Source: an uncultured Lachnospiraceae bacterium (GTDB taxonomy: Bacteria > Bacillota > Clostridia > Lachnospirales > Lachnospiraceae). From it: a DNA stretch of 36,908 nt. Below the pieces are notes generated by a model. That model did no database searches, had not been told where the DNA came from, and worked only from the letters and a program-made list of their open reading frames with translations. The position numbers were made by a program, and so were the translations under genes. The number at the start of each line of letters is the position of its first letter. Within the stretch, counting starts at the first letter, position 1. This document shows positions 34,405 to 36,908 of the stretch, in pieces. Location of the stretch: positions 1-36,908 of the forward strand of contig CACYMQ010000022.1 in assembly GCA_902775555.1 (NCBI GenBank), in the 5' to 3' direction.

Positions 34405-35424
34405 ATGAAAAAAATCGGATATCTGTTTCGCGTTCTGAAGGGCGGAAGCTTCAAGCGGTTTAAGGATGTCGTGGACCGGACCAGGGAGAAATGCGGTCAG
34501 AACCGTGTGAAAACCGTGCTGGATATGCTGTGGTGCTTTGTACGTTACGGCGCAGGGGTTCATGACTATCTGATCTTCGCCTTTTATGATATGAACGGAA
34601 GACAGCGGAACACCTATATCACCCGCCTCCGTAACAAGCGGATGCTGGAGATGGTAAATGATGAGTCCAAGTCCTATATCTTCAACCGGAAGGATGTCTT
34701 CAATAAGCTCTACAAGGACTTCCTGCACCGGGATTTCCTCTGCGTGGAGGATATGACGCCCGAGAACTTCGCAGAGTTCATGAAGGATAAGGACGTGATC
34801 TTTGCCAAGCCCTCCACCAGTGAGAGCGGCAAGGGGATCGAGAAGCTGAAGAAGGCGGATTTTGATTCCGTGGACGCCATGTATGAATACATCCGTCAGC
34901 CTGAGAAGGACTTCGGTGTGCTGGAGGAGGAGATAAAGCAGCACCATGACCTGAATACGCTGTATCCGCATTCCATCAATACCTACCGGATCGTGACCCT
35001 TCTGGTGGACGGAAAGGCGCACTATGTATATGGCGTTGCCAAGATGGGAAATGACGGAAAGTTCGTGGACAATCTGGAGAACGGCGGGCTTGGCTGTCCC
35101 ATTGATCCGAAGACCGGGAAAATGTGCGGCGTCGCCCATACATCTCCGCTGATCAATTATGATACCCATCCCTACACCGGGGTGAAACTGGTAGGATATC
35201 AGCTGCCTTATGTGCGTGAGGCGATCAGGCTTTGTCTGAAGGCAGCCCATGTGGTTCCCGAGGTCGGATATGTCGGCTGGGATGTGGCCGTGACCGAGGA
35301 CGGTCCGATCCTGGTAGAAGGCAACAATTATTCCGGATATGATTTCTGGCAGCTGCCGGAATGGACACCGAATAAGAGAGGTCTGTATCCCTACTTCCGT
35401 AAGATGATCAAGGGGTATAAGTAG
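34405..35424 (+). CDS. Sugar-transfer-associated ATP-grasp family protein
   Basis: A 339-residue protein resembling the ATP-grasp group often found in polysaccharide or sugar-transfer clusters. ATP contacts are suggested by FAKPSTSESGKG (133-144, Lys135). The metal-binding end of the ATP-grasp fold is ILVEGNNYSG (302-311, Glu305 and Asn307), and HSINTYRIVT (189-198) is a typical core strand. It should form an amide- or ester-like bond by way of an acyl phosphate. The start at 34405 follows AAGGAG; an upstream ATG at 34354 would add 17 residues with no ribosome binding site. No glycosyltransferase genes are near, so its substrate is open. Confidence 0.82.
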   Translation: MKKIGYLFRVLKGGSFKRFKDVVDRTREKCGQNRVKTVLDMLWCFVRYGAGVHDYLIFAFYDMNGRQRNTYITRLRNKRMLEMVNDESKSYIFNRKDVFNKLYKDFLHRDFLCVEDMTPENFAEFMKDKDVIFAKPSTSESGKGIEKLKKADFDSVDAMYEYIRQPEKDFGVLEEEIKQHHDLNTLYPHSINTYRIVTLLVDGKAHYVYGVAKMGNDGKFVDNLENGGLGCPIDPKTGKMCGVAHTSPLINYDTHPYTGVKLVGYQLPYVREAIRLCLKAAHVVPEVGYVGWDVAVTEDGPILVEGNNYSGYDFWQLPEWTPNKRGLYPYFRKMIKGYK

Positions 35425-35525
35425 AGAAAAATAATGACAGGATCCCGGTCCGGGATTCCATGGCAGGGAAAATACCTGAAAGAGGGTAAAGTGGTTAGAT
35501 AGGATAGAAAGGATAGAGAGACAGG

Positions 35526-36688
35526 ATGGAAAGAAGATTTTTTACATCGGAATCGGTAACGGAAGGACATCCGGATAAGATCTGCGATCAGATCTCGGAT
35601 GCGATCCTGGACGCGCTGATCGAGCAGGATCCCAACAGTCGTGTGGCTTGCGAGACCTGTGCAACTACAGGTCTGGTCCTGGTCATGGGAGAGATCACCA
35701 CACAGGCCTATGTGGATATACAGAAGGTGGCACGTGAGACGATCCGGGAGATCGGTTATGACCGTGCAAAGTATGGCTTTGACTGCGATACCTGCGGTAT
35801 CATCGTGGCGATCGACGAGCAGTCTGCAGATATCGCCATGGGCGTTGATAAGGCGCTGGAAGCTAGAGAGAATCAGATGTCGGACGAGGAACTGGAGGCC
35901 ATCGGTGCCGGTGACCAGGGACTTATGTTCGGTTATGCTACGACGGAGACGCCGGAGCTGATGCCGTATCCCATTTCCATGGCACATAAGCTGGCGCTGC
36001 AGCTGACGAAGGTCCGTAAGGACGGAACGCTTCCGTACCTTCGTCCGGACGGAAAGACCCAGGTGACGGTGGAATACGATGAGGAGGGACGCCCCTTCCG
36101 GATCGATGCCGTGGTACTTTCCACCCAGCACGGGGAAGAGGTATCCCAGGAGCAGATCCATGCGGACATCCGGAAGTATGTCTTTGATCCGATCCTTCCG
36201 AAGGAAATGCTGGATGAAGAGACCAAGTATTATATCAATCCCACCGGACGGTTTGTGATCGGCGGTCCGCAGGGAGATTCCGGTCTTACAGGACGGAAGA
36301 TCATCGTGGATACCTACGGCGGATATGCGCGCCACGGCGGCGGGGCATTTTCCGGAAAGGATCCCACCAAGGTGGATCGTTCCGCCTGCTACGCAGCCCG
36401 TTATGTGGCAAAGAACATCGTGGCAGCCGGTCTGGCTGAAAAATGTGAGATCCAGCTGTCCTATGCCATCGGCGTGGCTCAGCCCACCTCCGTTATGGTG
36501 GATACCTTCGGTACCGGAAAGCTTTCGGATCAGAAGCTGATCTGCGTCCCGCGGGGATCATCAGAATGCTGGACCTGAGACGCCCCATCTACAGGCAGAC
36601 GGCGGCATATGGCCACTTCGGACGTACGGATATCGATGTTCCATGGGAGAAGACGGATATGGCAGAGAAGCTGAAGAAATATCTGTAG
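35526..36688 (+). pseudogene. metK: S-adenosylmethionine synthetase, frameshifted near the C-terminus
   Basis: The first 338 residues are a normal Met[48 protein letters not shown] and [27 protein letters not shown]. After this last segment the frame runs into 12 unrelated residues and a TGA at 36576-36578. The true C-terminus continues in another frame from 36539 ([20 protein letters not shown] and on to the TAG at 36686-36688). Compared with family sequences as I recall them, about eight residues plus one base (25 bases) are missing at GATC 36539-36542. As read, the product lacks the conserved C-terminal region. MetK is normally essential, so a sequencing or assembly error or a second copy elsewhere must be considered. 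No SAM riboswitch is seen in the leader. Confidence 0.85.
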
Positions 36689-36754
36689 GAGTTCTTGCCG
36701 TGGGAAGCAACTCACGAAGGACGGGAATAATGCATACGAAAGAGGGTAAAACCG

Positions 36755-36908
36755 ATGAAGAACATGCTGAATTTTAAAAACTTCACAAAGGAAGAACTGA
36801 CAGCAATCCTGGAACTTGCCATGGATATGAAGAAGGATCCCGCCAAATACGCACACGCGTTGGAAGGAAAGAAGCTTTATACACTGTTCGAAAAAACATC
36901 CACCCGTA
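36755..36908 (+). CDS. Aspartate/ornithine carbamoyltransferase family protein, N-terminal fragment
   Basis: The first 51 residues of a gene cut by the window end. MKNMLNFKNFTKEELTAIL is a typical N-terminal helix, and the carbamoyl-phosphate loop begins at LFEKTSTR, the STRT motif shared by ornithine, acetylornithine and aspartate carbamoyltransferases. The LNFKNFT and LFEKTSTR wording points more to an ornithine or acetylornithine enzyme than to PyrB, but the specificity loop lies outside the window. AGAGGG stands about ten bases before the ATG. It follows metK by 66 bases without a visible terminator. Confidence 0.75.
   Translation, partial: MKNMLNFKNFTKEELTAILELAMDMKKDPAKYAHALEGKKLYTLFEKTSTR

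Noticed and set aside
35425-35525. SAM riboswitch before metK
   Set aside because: No S-box core elements are present; only a small imperfect GGATCCC/GGGATTCC stem near 35440-35459 without a T-tract.

Overview
The window reads like a chromosomal segment of an anaerobic, Gram-positive Firmicute, most likely a butyrate-producing member of the Lachnospiraceae (Clostridia). The reasons are a ptb-buk butyrate pair, AGGAGG-type ribosome binding sites, a LytS/YesM-type sensor kinase with a YesN/AraC-type regulator, a clostridial Feo cluster with the FeoB-associated Cys-rich protein, and an OhrR-type regulator. The genus cannot be fixed from the sequence alone. No tRNA, rRNA, CRISPR array, integrase or insertion sequence was seen.

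Region 1 (1-6856) is the distal part of an L-arabinose catabolic operon: the end of araA, an FSA/TalC-type transaldolase, a split transketolase, an L-fucose-isomerase-family protein, an FGGY sugar kinase and araD. Together these convert L-arabinose to D-xylulose-5-phosphate and feed it into the non-oxidative pentose phosphate pathway. Region 2 (6994-15767) is its sensing and import module: a YtfQ-like sugar-binding lipoprotein, a sensor kinase and an AraC-type response regulator, laid out like the AraPST three-component system of Geobacillus. A furanose-type ABC importer of the YtfQ-YtfR-YtfT-YjfF (AraUVWZ) architecture follows. AT-rich direct repeats with 21-bp spacing lie between regulator and importer and are the likely operator.

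Region 3 (15794-18001) is phosphate butyryltransferase plus butyrate kinase, the ATP-yielding end of butyrate fermentation. Region 4 (18041-21991) holds a membrane-anchored protein with a 27-bp minisatellite, aroD (type I dehydroquinase) and a convergent Gfo/Idh/MocA oxidoreductase. Region 5 (22066-26651) is a heterodimeric ABC exporter with one degenerate ATP site, followed by a HAD phosphatase.

Region 6 (26716-30692) is an iron(II) uptake cluster: two separate feoA genes, feoB, the Cys-rich FeoB partner and a membrane-tethered heavy-metal-associated domain protein. DtxR-like inverted repeats lie upstream of the first feoA, over its promoter, and upstream of feoB. Region 7 (30735-32966) is a thiol-redox cassette: an OhrR-like repressor, thioredoxin, thioredoxin reductase and a small protein with 13 cysteines. 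Region 8 (32994-36908) has a cell-wall-binding repeat protein and a HIT hydrolase on the minus strand. These are followed on the plus strand by a sugar-transfer-type ATP-grasp protein, a metK with an apparent frameshifting deletion, and the start of a carbamoyltransferase.

A family of imperfect-palindrome intergenic repeats (TGTCATCCTGAGCGAAGCGA...) sits in four gaps between co-directional genes, including inside the arabinose and butyrate operons.
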